Of a stretch of 43,014 bases of DNA, positions 9,132 through 18,843 are shown in pieces. The notes under the pieces are model-generated. The model saw only the letters and a program-made list of their open reading frames with translations. It made no database searches and was not told the DNA's origin. Position numbers and translations under genes: made by a program. Source of the stretch: Okeania sp. SIO2C9 (lineage in GTDB: Bacteria; Cyanobacteriota; Cyanobacteriia; Cyanobacteriales; Microcoleaceae); contig NZ_JAAHGO010000075.1 of assembly GCF_010672455.1 (NCBI RefSeq), positions 1-43,014 on the forward strand. The letters run 5' to 3'. Each line of letters starts with the position of its first letter. Within the stretch, counting starts at the first letter, position 1.

Positions 9132-9612
9132 AGAAGTTAAAAGTCTAGCATTTAAAAGCGAGTGTGTAATTCTGAGGTTTCCTCAGAATGTAAGACACAC
9201 TCAAGATAGTCAATCATTTTTGATTTGTAATTGTTTTAGACTTTTGTAATTGGTCAGTTATTTCCGCCATCCTGCACTAGGGATATTCTGTCTGTAATTA
9301 CAGCATTTAATTTGACAAATAATTCCCCAAAATACTGAGGCATTTCTACTTCTATTACTGCATATAATTTCATCTAATGTTTATCCTGATGTTAAGCAAA
9401 ATTTGCAAAATTCCAAGACACCATTACCTCCTGCTCTAGTGCTAGGGATATTCTGTCTGTAATTACAGCATTTAATTTGAAAACTACTTCTCCAGAATAC
9501 CGAGGAATTTCTACTTATACTACTCCATATAATTTCATCTAATTTTTCTCCTGATATTAAACAAAATTGGCAAAATTTCCAGATACCATTACTTTTTGTT
9601 CTGCTGCTAGTG
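9132..9612 (-). pseudogene. Array of decayed methyltransferase 3' ends
   Basis: Downstream of the double methyltransferase, several partial copies of its last residues follow on the same strand. One at 9392-9539 starts with a start codon, has one stop, and ends LEQEVMVSWNFANFA (true gene: PEQEVIVSWNFANFA). Another at 9558-9612 ends EQKVMVSGNFANFV. A third, at 9254-9373, is a 39-codon open frame (MKLYAVIEVEMPQYFG to SLVQDGGNN). The leading ATG-AAA with upstream AGGA(G) resembles the start of the giant glycosyltransferase gene. The array seems to come from recombination between gene ends and gene starts. Confidence 0.8.
9159..9209. mobile_element. 51-bp palindromic insertion with GG-TTT-CC loop
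   Basis: The hairpin has arms GAGTGTGT and ACACACTC outside and ATTCTGAGG and CCTCAGAAT inside, with a TTT loop. The neighbouring duplicate 439 bp away reads ATTTAAAAG directly joined to TCAATCATTT. Here the 51 bp lie exactly between these two halves, so the hairpin is an insertion or was lost cleanly from the other copy. It could also act as a terminator or RNA-processing stem in the minus-strand transcript. Confidence 0.8.
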
Positions 9613-9692
9613 CCGCTACCCGGAAGTTAAAAGTCATCCATTTAAAAGTCAATCATTTTTGATTTGTAATTGTTTGAGGATTTTGTAACTGG

Positions 9693-9812
9693 TCAGTTAT
9701 TTTCCCCATCCTGCACTAGGGATATTCTGTTTGTAATTACAGCATTTAATTTGACAAATAATTCCCCAAAATACTGAGGCATTTCTACTTCTATTACTGC
9801 ATATAATTTCAT
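9693..9812 (-). pseudogene. 39-codon start/tail fusion frame, second copy
   Basis: This reads MKLYAVIEVEMPQYFGELF through NAVITNRISLVQDGENN and a stop. It is an almost exact copy of 9254-9373, displaced by 439 bp. AGGATAAACATTAG stands before the ATG, so translation is possible. The sequence corresponds to the penultimate part of the methyltransferase C-terminal domain with a new start attached and a different end. It is most likely a remnant, though both copies remain open. Confidence 0.6.
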
Positions 9813-9830
9813 CTAATGTTTATCCTGATG

Positions 9831-12626
9831 TTAAGCAAAATTTGCAAAATTCCAAGATACTATTACTTCTTGTTCTGGTACTAGGGATATTCTGTCTGTA
9901 ATTACAGCATTTAACCTAACAACTACTTCCCCAAAATACTGAGGAATTTCTACTTCTACTACCGCATAATTAGTTTTGCCAAATATATGATTTTGATTAA
10001 AGGGAATAGTTTTTTGTACTAATATTTTTCCATCCTCACTTTTAAGAATCTCAATTTCACATTCTATAGAATAAGCAGCAATAGGTTCTATTTGTGGAAA
10101 AACTCGAAATCTTTTTTGACCTTCAATTTTAAATTTAATTTCAGTCTGACATTTATCACTACCTGGTAGAATTTTTTCAACAAATTTCCAAGTTTCTTCA
10201 CCATCAAATAAAGGTAGTTCCTCAACTTCTGTTTTTACTTCCCTCTTTGTTTGGCTATCAGACAATATTTTATCCGACAAATTTTTAGTTTCTTCATTAT
10301 TAGATATGAGTATTTTTTCCACTTCTATCTTTTTTCCTATTATTTCTTCCTCTTCTATCTTTTTTCCTATTATTTCTTCCTCTGCATTTCCAACTTCTTC
10401 CTTGATAACTTCTGACTTATGAAAAACTTCTTCCTTCTTCCTTCTTCCCTCTTCCTTCTTCCCTCTTCCTTCTTCCTTCTTCCTACTTAGAGGTTGAACA
10501 ACTAAACCACCAGAAATTGGCTTTTGTAAAATATATAAATCTTGCCCATTTGCCATAGTACTTTGAGGAAACCTTTTAATATGTTTGAACATAGAAAATA
10601 TTTCTTGGTAAGCTCCTGGAGTATGTACTGCTGCAACAGTATGTTGACCTTGACCGTCCGTTTCTCCTTGATGGTCTAGATACAAAAATAATCCCTCTTC
10701 TCCAATACTATACATTTCAGCTTGATGAGTATTTCCAGTGCGAAAAATATCATAAATTATTGGAAAAAATTGAGGTCCGTGAAGTGTCATAAATAATATT
10801 CCACCAGGGCGTAATACTCGATAAATATCCCAGGCCCAAAGATGTTGTAAATCTAAACGTAGGTGAGTGAATACTGAGACAGCATTAACTAGGTCAAATT
10901 GATTATTTTCAAAAGGTAATGGAGGTTGAATATTGTTATGTTTGACTGTGGCAAATTTGATATTCTCTTTACACCATTCAGTACATTCGGCAAAAACGTC
11001 ACAACCAAATAGTTTTTGATTGGGCAAAAGTTCTGGTTTAAATGCCATTAAATAACGCCCTACTCCACAGCCAAAATCTAGAATATTCTCAAATTGATGA
11101 AAATCAAATCCTGCTTTTTGCAGATAATTTTTTACTGTATATTTGAGGTCATCAAATGAACTAAGAAAAGCTTTAACACTGGAGTTGCCACTAATTCTGA
11201 GTAACAGATGGTTTGGTGGTAATAAGACGATGGAATTAACTGGAAAAATATTAACGACTCGCTCTAAATGGAAATTATTAATAATTTTGACCAATATCGT
11301 GCCATCTGGGGATAAATATTCACTGTTAATGGTGCATGACCATTGATATTCTTGGGTTTTACTTTCGTATTTTGGCAAACAGCTTTTTACTTTTATTCCA
11401 TTTACTAAAACAGCTACTTCTTCTACTTTTTCTTCAGGATTAATATTTGCTGCCCATCCTTCTATATAAATGTCTCCTGTGGATGTAACTTCGATACTTC
11501 TACAACCACCATCAGGATGACAATAAAAGTTTAATAATTTATCTCTTTGTTCCTCAACTTCTTCCTTTTTAACTTCTCCCTTTCCAACTTCTCCCTTTAC
11601 AACTTCTGAATTTTGACTTTTGACTTTTGAATTGATAGCTTCTCCCTTTCCAACTTCTTCCTTTCCAACTTCTGAATTTTGACTTTTGACTTTTGAATTG
11701 ATAGCTTCTCCCTTTCCAACTTCTTCCTTTCCAACTTCTGAATTTTGACTTTTGACTTTTGAATTGATAAAAACTTCTTCCTTTATTACTTTTGAATTTT
11801 GACTTTTGATTTTATAACTTCTTCCTTCTTCCTTCTTCCTTCTTCCTTCTTTATTCCACAGAATATATAGATCGTGGTATCCACAAAGACCTTTTTTAAT
11901 CCGATGCCATTTTGCTTTTCCCTTAGTTGCTTGGTGAATAATTTTACCTACCCATTTTTCTCCTACATAAGTAACTCCATAATCTTCAGTTTTGAGAAAA
12001 AGACTTTCACTTTCTGGAGTAAAGTAAATTTCTTCTGCATCTGTTTCTGTGTCTATAGTCATTAAAGATAAATCATGGGTACTAAAGATTAATATGCCCT
12101 TTTCTGTTAATAAACTATATAACTTTTCTAACCACCCACTAAAAGTTTTTTGGGGAGTATGACTAAAAAATGAACAGGCAAAAATGCAGTCAAATATTTG
12201 ATTTAGTTGATAATCTTCAGGATGATTAGTTGAAACTATCCCCTCTACTCCAAGTAATTTTTTTTGAAACTCTACTGCTTGAGGATAAATATCAGAAATC
12301 CAAATTTTATGAACTGGTATTTCCTGAACTAAAAATCTACTAAAACGCCCATAACCACTGGCGAAATCTAGAAAAGAAGAGATATTTTCAAAGCCATCAA
12401 AATGCCATTCTACAATTTGTTTAACTGCATCTAATATTCTTTTACCATTAGAAAAATATCGTAGTAGTGCTTCATCAATATTTCCTTCAGTATTTTTCAA
12501 AGCATAGAGATACATTTCATCTTGTGGATGAATATTTATCCTTATTTCTTGAGGTTTTCTAGTTTGGTCTTGAATAAATGTATCTATAATTAGCTTATTA
12601 TCTATTTCATTTTTTTCAGGATTCAT
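9831..12626 (-). CDS. Double SAM-dependent methyltransferase (931 aa)
   Basis: It probably methylates sugars of the exported polysaccharide. Residues 1-260 are a class I methyltransferase with motif I LDFASGYGR (86-94) and the later strand GILIFSTH. About 265-365 is a linker with 22-residue repeats (SKVKSQNSEVGKEEVGKGEA type). About 375-465 is a beta-rich module containing EGWA. About 500-700 is a second methyltransferase with LDFGCGVGRY near 515 and LRPGGILFMTLHG. A K/E-rich linker (about 712-800) leads to a C-terminal beta-rich domain. It lies between wzt and the giant glycosyltransferase on the same strand. No strong Shine-Dalgarno precedes the ATG. Domain calls are firm; substrates are unknown. 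Confidence 0.9.
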   Translation of the reverse strand: MNPEKNEIDNKLIIDTFIQDQTRKPQEIRINIHPQDEMYLYALKNTEGNIDEALLRYFSNGKRILDAVKQIVEWHFDGFENISSFLDFASGYGRFSRFLVQEIPVHKIWISDIYPQAVEFQKKLLGVEGIVSTNHPEDYQLNQIFDCIFACSFFSHTPQKTFSGWLEKLYSLLTEKGILIFSTHDLSLMTIDTETDAEEIYFTPESESLFLKTEDYGVTYVGEKWVGKIIHQATKGKAKWHRIKKGLCGYHDLYILWNKEGRRKKEEGRSYKIKSQNSKVIKEEVFINSKVKSQNSEVGKEEVGKGEAINSKVKSQNSEVGKEEVGKGEAINSKVKSQNSEVVKGEVGKGEVKKEEVEEQRDKLLNFYCHPDGGCRSIEVTSTGDIYIEGWAANINPEEKVEEVAVLVNGIKVKSCLPKYESKTQEYQWSCTINSEYLSPDGTILVKIINNFHLERVVNIFPVNSIVLLPPNHLLLRISGNSSVKAFLSSFDDLKYTVKNYLQKAGFDFHQFENILDFGCGVGRYLMAFKPELLPNQKLFGCDVFAECTEWCKENIKFATVKHNNIQPPLPFENNQFDLVNAVSVFTHLRLDLQHLWAWDIYRVLRPGGILFMTLHGPQFFPIIYDIFRTGNTHQAEMYSIGEEGLFLYLDHQGETDGQGQHTVAAVHTPGAYQEIFSMFKHIKRFPQSTMANGQDLYILQKPISGGLVVQPLSRKKEEGRGKKEEGRRKKEEVFHKSEVIKEEVGNAEEEIIGKKIEEEEIIGKKIEVEKILISNNEETKNLSDKILSDSQTKREVKTEVEELPLFDGEETWKFVEKILPGSDKCQTEIKFKIEGQKRFRVFPQIEPIAAYSIECEIEILKSEDGKILVQKTIPFNQNHIFGKTNYAVVEVEIPQYFGEVVVRLNAVITDRISLVPEQEVIVSWNFANFA
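11565..11775 (-). repeat. 66-bp coding repeats in methyltransferase linker
   Basis: Three nearly identical units of 66 bp (for example with ATTGATAGCT at 11631 and 11697) encode 22 residues each: SKVKSQNSEVGKEEVGKGEA then IN. The sequence is built from the AAAAGTCAAAAGTCAAAATTC motif, which otherwise behaves as an intergenic short repeat in cyanobacteria, plus GGAAGAAG-type units. It is a flexible charged linker between the first methyltransferase and the next module. Confidence 0.85.
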
Positions 12627-13131
12627 ATTTTTAAATAGGTGTTAGGTTTTAGGAAAAGTAAAAATAAAGAAGGAAGTTATGCTTAAGGAAAAATGTAAGC
12701 ATTAGGAATAGCTGACTGCTAATAGCTGAATACTTACAGAAAAATTGCATGAGAATAGTCTTCTACGCGCCACTTCGTGTCTTATAATTCCAAACAATTT
12801 TAAGCACTTCCTTTGACCAGAAAATTAGATTTCAAGCTTCTCCTTGTAAAGAGGATAAAAAAAGGAAATTCAGTATTCTAAGCCTTCTGCTTTCCTAGGT
12901 CATGCTGCGCAAACAGTATGATTTACTGTTAACTGACAACTGATAACTGAAATGACGGTGGGGTATTAAATCCGCAAAATAAAACAGAAAAAAAATTAAT
13001 AATTTTACTGTAATTCAATACGCTTCAGAGCAGACAAAAATTTATCTGATAGAAAACGTAAAAATCAGCTTTTGTACATCACATATTTGCTAAAAAAATT
13101 CTTAACTGAACCGTATTGTACTGTATTAATT

Positions 13132-13349
13132 TTATAGCAGTCGAAGGAAAGGTTAAAACAGTTCAAAAGTTTAAAAATCAGACAAAGTAAGACTTTTCCT
13201 TCTTTCTCCTTCCTTCTGATATACATAAGCATAAGAATAGTATTTTTGATTTAACTTATAACAGTTTTCACCAAGGTAGAGTACAGAACTTCTGCCTTCT
13301 ACATTGAAGCCAAAATACCTGCATTTTATGTTAATGGAAACTGCTATAA
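13132..13349. mobile_element. MITE-like element with TTATAGCAGT ends
   Basis: A perfect 10-bp inverted repeat, TTATAGCAGT at 13132-13141 and ACTGCTATAA at 13340-13349, bounds 218 bp without a gene. Its left half resembles 972-1045. No target duplication is obvious. The rest of the spacer 12627-14023 holds the 252-bp repeat copy 2 and otherwise AT-rich sequence; I see no gene there. Confidence 0.6.
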
Positions 13350-13443
13350 TTTACGGCTATAATTAAAAGTATTTACATTTACTTTAAAATTAATTTTATT
13401 TATTTCTCCTTCAATAGCTACGTTCAACAATTAATTATTAATT

Positions 13444-13695
13444 AGGGCTTGCTGATTAAATATAAAAGCATTGACATATAAAGACAAGTGCCTTTTTGAG
13501 GTCGAAAAAAGTGCCTGGTTTTCAGCTCTTCATGCTCAAAAACGAGCGTATTTTAGGCAAAAGTTGGACAGAGAAATCATTCTTACAATTCTTACTCCTA
13601 CCTACTCTAAATTCCCATTTCTCCTGTCTCCTGTCTCTTGTCTCCTGTCTCCTGTTTCCTACCCTCACCCATAAGACTAGTGAAGCGCAAACCCT
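13444..13695. repeat. 252-bp TIR repeat, copy 2
   Basis: It begins AGGGCTTGCTGATT and ends GCGCAAACCCT, which are near-complementary ends (AGGGCTTGC and AGGGTTTGC). It is flanked on both sides by AATTATTAATT. The interior carries ATTCTTACAATTCTTACTCC and a run of CCTGTCT heptamers near the right end. It has exactly the same length as copy 3. It encodes no protein, so it is MITE-like. Confidence 0.85.
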
Positions 13696-14023
13696 AATTA
13701 TTAATTATTACCTCTCCTTGAAAAGAAGAGGATTGACTAATCATGAAAATTTTTTCTTGTTTCTCCTTTAAATAAGAGACTTTAAACCTTAATTATTCGG
13801 TAAAATTTTTCCCACAACTATTAGCATTAATATACTTGTATTCCTGCTAACTCCAAACTCCTGTGAGTTCCTCTATAGACAGAAACTCTACCTAACTCCT
13901 TTTCTTCTGAATTATATAGCGTTTCTAAGTAAGGGTGAGGTACACTCTTGTCCTAACTTCACTATTGCTTGTTGCCTGTTGCCTAAAACAAATAGATTTT
14001 GTACCTAACCAGCATGATAATTA

Positions 14024-15403
14024 CTATATAAATGTCATATTTTTAATCTTTAAACTAGGTTCTATTAAAAAATCAACTACTCCCGTACCACATGAATCAC
14101 TACAATGCTGCACTCTAAACATAGCAATATCAATACAACGAGATAAATAAGTTAGATGGTCGCCTGCCATACCAACAACTCCAGCATTTAAAAAATATAC
14201 CCCAGGATTGAGCAAACATTGAAACTTAAATTTCACTATAACTTTCTGCTGTGCTTCTACATATTCTACTGATTTAGTATAACCATGTAACGATGCTCCA
14301 CCTAAGTCAAATCCACTCAGAGTTTTAATCAACATTCCAAACCTAACTTTAGATGTAGAGTTAATAAATTTTACTGTATAAGTATAGTAATATTCTCGGC
14401 GATTAATTAAATGATTTACTCTCTTACCATCCAAAGTAATAATATGAGGGTCAATAATTTCCGCCCCTTTATTAGGATAATGTATCGTATTTGAAGGTAT
14501 CATTTCCGGGTCATAAATTTCTTCATATTCTGTTGATTCTGAAATTTTATTTTCACTACTTTGTTCTGATTGAGATGATTTTTCATCTGTTTCTTCATCA
14601 TCCAAGAAATCCTTAACTGTCAAATTAGGAATCTGACGAATTTCTTCCCTAATTGATGGAATTTTATCAGGAAAAGCATAAATTAATTTCTGATATTTAG
14701 ATACCACATATTTAGGAGCATGATAAAGTAACATTTCACCATGATCCATCAAAATTGCTGAATCACAAAGTTGTACAACTGTTGAAGCAGCATGAGATAC
14801 AAATAAAATTGTTCCTCCCCTTTCTTGAATATCTTGAATACGAGCAAAACACTTTCTCTGAAATGCTTCATCTCCCACCGAAAGTGCTTCATCAACTACT
14901 AAAATATCTGGGTCAACACTTGTTGCTACAGCAAATCCCAACCTAATAAACATTCCACTAGAATAAGTTTTTACAGGCTCGTCAATAAAATCTCCAATGT
15001 CAGCAAAACCAGCAATTTTATCAAATTTTTCTTCTATTTCTGATGGTTTTAATCCTAATAATTGACCGTTAAAAAAAACATTTTGCCTACCTGTAAACTC
15101 TGGATTAAATCCACTCCCAAGTTCCAAAAGTGCAGAAACTCTACCTTGAACTTTTACCCTACCTGTTGTCGGTGTAAGAGTACCAACAATTATTTGTAGA
15201 AGAGTACTTTTTCCCGAACCATTCCGCCCCACAATTCCTAAAGTATGCCCTCTTTCTATTTCTATATTTATATTTTGCACTGCCCAAAATTCATCAGCAC
15301 GACTTTTTCCTGGGAATAGAATTTCTTTTAAACGGTCTACCGGATGCCGATATCGTTTAAAGCATTTAGAAACATTTTGCAGTGAAATTACAGTTTCAGC
15401 CAT
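14024..15403 (-). CDS. wzt: Polysaccharide ABC exporter ATPase, Wzt type
   Basis: This is the ATPase subunit of an ABC-2 exporter that moves a finished glycan across the inner membrane. Its 459 residues contain Walker A GRNGSGKST (59-67), signature YSSGM (147-151), Walker B ILVVDE (167-172) and switch-region FVSHA. After residue about 300 comes a Wzt C-terminal beta-sandwich domain (IHYPNKGAEI, NRREYYYTYTVKF, LNPGVYFLNAGV). In characterised systems that domain recognises the chain-terminating modification of the glycan. It follows the permease gene and precedes the methyltransferase on the same strand. The length is normal for ATPases with the substrate-binding extension. The call is firm; the gene symbol follows the family name. 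Confidence 0.93.
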   Translation of the reverse strand: MAETVISLQNVSKCFKRYRHPVDRLKEILFPGKSRADEFWAVQNINIEIERGHTLGIVGRNGSGKSTLLQIIVGTLTPTTGRVKVQGRVSALLELGSGFNPEFTGRQNVFFNGQLLGLKPSEIEEKFDKIAGFADIGDFIDEPVKTYSSGMFIRLGFAVATSVDPDILVVDEALSVGDEAFQRKCFARIQDIQERGGTILFVSHAASTVVQLCDSAILMDHGEMLLYHAPKYVVSKYQKLIYAFPDKIPSIREEIRQIPNLTVKDFLDDEETDEKSSQSEQSSENKISESTEYEEIYDPEMIPSNTIHYPNKGAEIIDPHIITLDGKRVNHLINRREYYYTYTVKFINSTSKVRFGMLIKTLSGFDLGGASLHGYTKSVEYVEAQQKVIVKFKFQCLLNPGVYFLNAGVVGMAGDHLTYLSRCIDIAMFRVQHCSDSCGTGVVDFLIEPSLKIKNMTFI

Positions 15404-15714
15404 TAATTTTCTGGGAAATATTAATCTTTATTGATAAATGTTTGCTACAAATACCTAAGGTATTTCTTAGGAGTCAGGAGTTAGGAGTTAGGAGTTAAGA
15501 TTCAGAATGAATAGCTTCAATACCAGTTTTTAGGTCATAAATTCTCTTTTTTATCAAAGGGATATCTCCTTTTTTTTGATTTATTTATTCTTTAAATTTA
15601 AATAAGAGGAAGAGACTTTAAGACTTCATTATTCTGTCTTCAGAGAGTATTCATTATTGAAAAAGTATTAGTGAGCATTACTATCTATTTTTATAGATTA
15701 AGGTGTTTTTATTT

Positions 15715-15966
15715 AGGGCTTGCTGATTAAATCTAAAAACTTTTACATATAAATACTTTAGCCTTTTTTTTGTCTAAAAAAGTACCTGTTTTTCAGCTCT
15801 TCACACTCAAAAAGTTAGTATTTTAGGCGCATAGTTGGGCAGAAAAATCATTCTTACAATTCTTACTCCTACCTCTTCTAAATTCCTATTTCTCCTGTCT
15901 CCTGTCTCCTGTCTCTTGTATCCTGTCTCCTACAAAGAGCAAAAAGACTTTCCATACGCAAACCCT
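15715..15966. repeat. 252-bp TIR repeat, copy 3
   Basis: It begins AGGGCTTGCTGATT and ends CGCAAACCCT, and is flanked by ATTT on both sides. It ends two bases before the stop codon region of the permease gene (TAA complement at 15969-15971), so it sits in the wzm-wzt spacer. The CCTGTCT heptamer run lies at its right end, as in copy 2. The rest of the spacer (15404-15714) is AT-rich with an AGGAGTTAGG-type short repeat near 15475 and no gene. Confidence 0.85.
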
Positions 15967-15968
15967 AT

Positions 15969-16865
15969 TTATAAAACATCTGCAAAAGCAGGACGTAATT
16001 TTATGTAAACCCACAAACCAAAATAAAATATTAATACAGACATCAAAGCAGCAATTCCTAACTCTCCCCAATGTTTAATTCCTCCTACTAAAACCAGGTC
16101 TCTATATACTTCAGCGATCGCTGTTAAAGGATTACACCAAAATACCCATATTCGCCAATTTTCAGGAATTACAGATGCCGGATATACTATTGGCGTAACG
16201 TAAAACCAAAGATTTAAAATTACTCCTAAAGTCTGAGGAATATCCCGTAAAAATACTGTTAATCCTGCGGTAAAATAACCTAAACCTGCCGTTAATAAAA
16301 GCTGCGGTAAAAATACTATTGGTAATAGCCATAATGTCTGATGGAGTACCCCAGATGATATACATACCATTCCTGTTAAAACTATTAATCCAAATGTACT
16401 TTCTATAAAAGTTGAAAAAACCGGAACTAACGGTAATAAACTAAGGGGAAATACTACTTTTTTTACTAAATTGGGCTGTCCAATCACACATCCAGAAGCT
16501 TGAGTTAATCCATTAGTAAAAGCCAGCCAAGGAATTAACCCAGCAAATAACCATAATCCAAAAGTAACCTTACTATCTTCAGGTAGCCCTTCTAGGTTAA
16601 GCTTGACTTTAAGAATAATTGAGAAGACGTAGGTATAAATTAAAAGTTGGGATAGTTGATTAAGTAACGGCCATAAATTACCCAGAATTGAGCCTTTATA
16701 TCTAGCTTCTAAATCTCTTCGTACTAACGTTAATAGTAGGTTCAGATTTACCAACCAATAAGTATTTACCACGGTTCGCCACCTACTAACCCTGCCAGTT
16801 TTGCGGACAATTCCTTTCATAGTCCTACTATTTTCCGTTTTTTCCTCTACACCACACTCAAGCAA
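15969..16865 (-). CDS. wzm: Polysaccharide ABC exporter permease, Wzm type
   Basis: This is the membrane subunit of the ABC-2 polysaccharide exporter, partner of the ATPase encoded next. The 298-residue frame shows LVRRDLEARYKGSILGNLWP, the amphipathic N-terminal segment typical of Wzm/TagG permeases. About six hydrophobic helices follow (for example LLIYTYVFSIIL, WLFAGLIPWLAF, TFGLIVLTGMVC, LLLTAGLGYFTA and IFYFGLWVYI). LRDIPQTLGVILNLWFYVTP is the conserved region before the last helices. The true start may be the internal ATG (MKGIVRKTG, residue 16), since the first 15 residues are not family-like. It is the first gene of the minus-strand cluster. Confidence 0.93.
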   Translation of the reverse strand: MLECGVEEKTENSRTMKGIVRKTGRVSRWRTVVNTYWLVNLNLLLTLVRRDLEARYKGSILGNLWPLLNQLSQLLIYTYVFSIILKVKLNLEGLPEDSKVTFGLWLFAGLIPWLAFTNGLTQASGCVIGQPNLVKKVVFPLSLLPLVPVFSTFIESTFGLIVLTGMVCISSGVLHQTLWLLPIVFLPQLLLTAGLGYFTAGLTVFLRDIPQTLGVILNLWFYVTPIVYPASVIPENWRIWVFWCNPLTAIAEVYRDLVLVGGIKHWGELGIAALMSVLIFYFGLWVYIKLRPAFADVL

Positions 16866-17055
16866 AATTGCCCATATTTAAGTGTATATAATTTACTATT
16901 TCCATCTACCAAACAATCAGCAGTTTAATTACTTTTTGCTAGTAGACGGCTACAGTTTTTGAGATTATATCAGGGCATTGCTCAAAATACTCTCTACAAA
17001 TTAAAGTTATTACAATATATATGTGGTATACTTAAATGTTTCAGCTAATAAAAAA

Positions 17056-17637
17056 CTAAGAAAGTAATGGTTCAATTGCTTGCTGAATAGCCTTTAACTG
17101 CTCATCATCGTAGCCCCAACGTTCTAGAAACTGCTTGTAATTTCCCTGACCAGTAGTTGTACTTTGATATAGCTCCTCAATTTCACCTTTTAAGCTGGGA
17201 ATATCCACACTTTTAATTAGTCTAGTGGTTCGCGATCGCACTGTTTCTGATTGGGAAGCTGTATCCTGGTCTTGATTTCTTTGATGATGGACTACCATTG
17301 CCGAACACATAGCCAAATTTTTGACTAATAATTCTGTCACTGTTTTTGGAGATGATTCCAGAGATCTAAATATTGATGGTGAGGGGTTATCCGCTAAAGG
17401 TCTAGAGTCTGTAAGATATGCAACGAAAAATCCTCTAGCACCATTTTTACTTTTGACTAAATCTCCAATTAATGATTCTATTTCGGCTGCCGATATCTGG
17501 CCTTTTTCCATCTCAGTCATTATTTCTTGGGTCAAGGCGATCGCTTCTTCAAATGTGATATTTTCTTTTACGGACAATGATGTTGATTTCATAGCTTGGG
17601 ACATTTTCTTAAATATACTTTCTAGTATGATAAACAT
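17056..17637 (-). CDS. Conserved cyanobacterial protein of unknown function
   Basis: The frame has 193 residues, mainly helical. Two blocks stand out: EEAIALTQEIMTEMEKGQIS with SKNGARGFFVAYLTDSRPLA in the first half, and LVKNLAMCSAMVVHHQRNQD in the middle, with FLERWGYDDEQLKAIQQA at the end. I recognise this pattern from conserved hypothetical proteins of cyanobacteria but know no function. The ATG at residue 16 (MKSTSLSV) is an equally good start. There is no signal peptide or membrane segment. It stands alone, divergent from the tnpB remnant. Confidence 0.75.
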   Translation of the reverse strand: MFIILESIFKKMSQAMKSTSLSVKENITFEEAIALTQEIMTEMEKGQISAAEIESLIGDLVKSKNGARGFFVAYLTDSRPLADNPSPSIFRSLESSPKTVTELLVKNLAMCSAMVVHHQRNQDQDTASQSETVRSRTTRLIKSVDIPSLKGEIEELYQSTTTGQGNYKQFLERWGYDDEQLKAIQQAIEPLLS

Positions 17638-18843
17638 TGTACATAAATATAGTCTAAAGGCCTGATATTTAATGCTACAATTAAATTGGCTAATAATTCC
17701 AGACTAAATAATCATAAAAAATCCTAAATTATCGAATATTAATATAATCTAACCCCCCTTGATTTATGAGATTAGTTGAGAGACATATTATTCAAAAAAA
17801 ACATCGGTTTTATCTGGAAATTGACCGACTATGTCTCTTGTCGAAAAATCTCTATAATTATGCTAATTATTTGGTTCGTAAGTCTTTCATATTTGAAAAT
17901 ACTTATCTTGACTATTACGATCTGCAAAAAACACTCTCTACCCAATCAGATTATCAAGCAATGCCAGCCAAAGTATCTCAACAAATCTTGATGATACTAG
18001 ATAGAAACTGGAAAAGCTTTTTAGCAGCGAACAAAATTTATCAACAGAACCCATCAAAGTTTAAATCTCATCCTCGTCTTCCTAGATATAAAAATAAAGT
18101 AACGGGAAGAAATATTGTAGTTTATACAACACAAGCTATCAGCAAGAGGCAATTAAAGCAAGGAATTATTAATCCCAGTAAAACAGGGATCTATCTAAAA
18201 ACATTAGTACCTACTTCACAAATTAAACAAATTCGTCTCGTCCCTAGACTTAATCATTATGTAATAGAGGTCATTTATGAAGCTACTCAAAAACAATACG
18301 AGTTAGAAAAAAATCGTTGTGCCAGTATTGATATAGGATTAAACAACTTAGCTACATTAACCTTTAATAAGCGCCGGAATCAAACCAATCTTGATAAATG
18401 GCAGACCGTTAAAATCTATAAATCAATACTATAATAAAGTCAAAAGCTTCCTGCAATCTCAACTCCGGGAAAATCAATCAAGTAAGAGGCTGAAAAAACT
18501 TTGTAATCAAAGAGAATTTAAAATCAATGATTATCTTCATAAATCATCTCGTTTGATTATTGATACTCTAACTAATCAGAAAATAGGAACATTGATAATA
18601 GGGCACAATGAAGACTGGAAGCAGAAGATAAATCTAGGGAAGAAAAATAATCAAAATTTTGTATCTGTACCCTATAACAAGTTAATAGAAATGTTATCTT
18701 ATAAAGCCAAGATGGTAGGGATAGATGTAATAATTACAGAAGAATCTTATACCTCAAAAGCAAGTTTTATAGATAATGATATTCTTCCTGTATACAGAAA
18801 AGGTCAGAAAAATCAAGTCACTTTCTCAGGAAAAAGAGTAAAG

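Noticed and set aside
13471-13771. Two overlapping plus-strand frames of 67 and 91 codons
   Set aside because: They lie inside the 252-bp repeat copy 2 and its heptamer tract, have no ribosome binding site and match nothing protein-like.
14755-14946. 63-codon plus-strand frame
   Set aside because: It is antisense to the conserved ATPase core of wzt, whose motifs are unambiguous.
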